Below are positions 7,204 to 8,034 of a stretch of 8,034 nt of DNA, one piece after another (positions within the stretch are counted from its first letter, which is position 1; the number at the start of each line of letters is the position of its first letter). The notes under the pieces were generated by a model. That model did not search any database, had not been told where the DNA came from, and saw nothing but the letters and a program-made list of their open reading frames with translations. The stretch comes from Saprospiraceae bacterium (lineage in GTDB: Bacteria; Bacteroidota; Bacteroidia; Chitinophagales; Saprospiraceae). The position numbers and the translations under genes were made by a program. The stretch spans positions 1 to 8,034 of the forward strand of contig JADZBJ010000141.1 in NCBI GenBank assembly GCA_020852155.1, in the 5' to 3' direction.

Positions 7204-7836
7204 ATGACCGAAGATAAAGAATTTGAATCACTTGACGCACTCTTCAAAAAAACTTTTGAAGAACAAGCAAACACAAATCCTGCCGCTCAAGGATGGGATA
7301 CGCCTTCCGATAAAGTTTGGCAACATATCCAGCACCAAGTCAAGCCTCCACAATCCGGATGGACGATGCGTACCTGGACCATGATTCTGTCAATGGGGGC
7401 CATTGTGCTGTTGGGGCTTTATCTGATGCTTAAAAAAGACCCGGTTCAACCCATCGTACCACCAGCGCCAGTTACGCCGGTTCAACCTGCAATTGTCGCT
7501 GCAACGCCAGCAACCACTCAACAACCAGCCGCTACTGCCAATGTCACTGAAACAACGCAAACACCCGTTGTATCCAGGCCTAAACTGAGCGCTACAGTGA
7601 CAACTCAAGCCGCTAAGGCTGACAATGCGAAGCCTCAAAGCGCGCCACCTGTAGCGTCAACGCACAACGCTCAAAACGGTCTGCAAAGCGCTTCTGTTTT
7701 TGCTCCCAATACCACCATTTTGCGCGAAATGGAAGCCAGAAAACGAGCACCCTGGAAACGCCGACCAGCATCTTTGCCCAACTCGCCTAAAGATGCCACA
7801 GCGCCGATTCTGCCAGATTGGATGAAGGGTAATTAA
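7204..7836 (+). CDS. One-pass membrane protein, probable anti-sigma factor or envelope partner of the ECF sigma
   Basis: The 210-residue protein has a short acidic cytoplasmic part (MTEDKEFESLDALFKKTFEE, then PSDKVWQHI), one membrane helix at about 56-76, and a long Pro/Ala/Thr/Gln-rich tail (about 80-150) that would sit in the periplasm and could span the envelope. A basic patch (ARKRAPWKRRP) lies near the C terminus. The N-terminal pattern LDxLFKK...VWxxI resembles small membrane proteins encoded directly after Bacteroidota ECF sigma genes, many annotated as anti-sigma factors. No zinc-binding anti-sigma motif or FecR domain is visible, so the role rests on position and topology. It is separated from the sigma gene by the palindromic element and lies 48 bp before the gldH-like gene. 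Confidence 0.7.
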   Translation: MTEDKEFESLDALFKKTFEEQANTNPAAQGWDTPSDKVWQHIQHQVKPPQSGWTMRTWTMILSMGAIVLLGLYLMLKKDPVQPIVPPAPVTPVQPAIVAATPATTQQPAATANVTETTQTPVVSRPKLSATVTTQAAKADNAKPQSAPPVASTHNAQNGLQSASVFAPNTTILREMEARKRAPWKRRPASLPNSPKDATAPILPDWMKGN

Positions 7837-7884
7837 TTTATCCAGCGTACTTTAGATATTTGAGCCTGGCAACTACCTGACACA

Positions 7885-8034
7885 ATGGTGCGTATTTTAT
7901 CAATACTTGTTTCTTACTCAATGCTGCTGATCTGGTCGGCTTGCAATGATAACAAGGTTTTTTCGGCAGAAAAAGAATTCTCCAATGGCCAATGGGCCTA
8001 TCGCGACACCGTGGATTTTACATTCCACATCAGC
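7885..8034 (+). CDS. gldH: GldH-like gliding motility lipoprotein (3' end outside window)
   Basis: Only the first 50 residues are present. They show a lipoprotein signal: a hydrophobic stretch (about 4-17) ending in WSAC, with Cys20 as the likely lipidated residue; Trp at -3 is unusual for a lipobox. The mature start CNDNKVFSAEKEFSNGQWAYRDTVDFTFHIS follows the GldH pattern of a short spacer, then an N..W...D.v.F.f.i segment; only part of this is quoted as the key: NGQWAYRDTVDFTF. GldH is an envelope lipoprotein needed for gliding in Flavobacterium. The ATG at 7885 is the only start giving a signal peptide. It lies 48 bp after the membrane-protein gene, so may share its transcript. A weak -7-like GATATTTG lies upstream near 7855-7862. 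The call is fairly firm but the domain is incomplete. Confidence 0.75.
   Translation, partial: MVRILSILVSYSMLLIWSACNDNKVFSAEKEFSNGQWAYRDTVDFTFHIS

Overview
The window comes from a member of the Bacteroidota, probably a relative of Saprospira, Lewinella or Haliscomenobacter. Three things point there: a very large secreted protein ending in a type B sorting domain of the type IX secretion system (T9SS), the start of a GldH-like gliding lipoprotein, and promoters that fit the Bacteroidota form (TTG, then TAnnTTTG) with no clear Shine-Dalgarno sites. The phylum is well supported; the narrower placement is inference.

Layout. Positions 1-2065 (+) hold the 3' part of dsbD, a membrane carrier of reducing power to the cell envelope. 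It converges on a minus-strand pair: a large T9SS substrate (start 6141, end 2647), then methylmalonyl-CoA epimerase (start 2612, end 2211). The convergent gap holds a perfect 17-bp hairpin terminator. On both sides of it, in inverted orientation and touching both stop codons, lie short tandem heptamer repeats. A 268-bp intergenic region (6142-6409) carries back-to-back Bacteroidota-type promoters. From it an ECF sigma factor (6410-6955), a one-pass membrane protein that is probably its anti-sigma partner or a related envelope protein (7204-7836), and a gldH-like lipoprotein gene (7885 onward, cut by the window) run on the plus strand.

The most interesting non-coding object is a 161-bp near-palindrome at 6956-7116. 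It lies between the sigma gene and the downstream membrane-protein gene, has 13-bp perfect terminal inverted repeats, and is flanked by TAA on both sides, the left TAA being the sigma gene's stop codon. This looks like a MITE that duplicated a 3-bp target.

Working together: the sigma factor, the T9SS-exported adhesin-like protein and GldH form a plausible surface/gliding neighbourhood, and DsbD could serve disulfide handling for the cysteine-rich exported protein, but these links rest on proximity only. I see no prophage, CRISPR array, tRNA, rRNA or defence system, and no clear evidence of a wholly new system.
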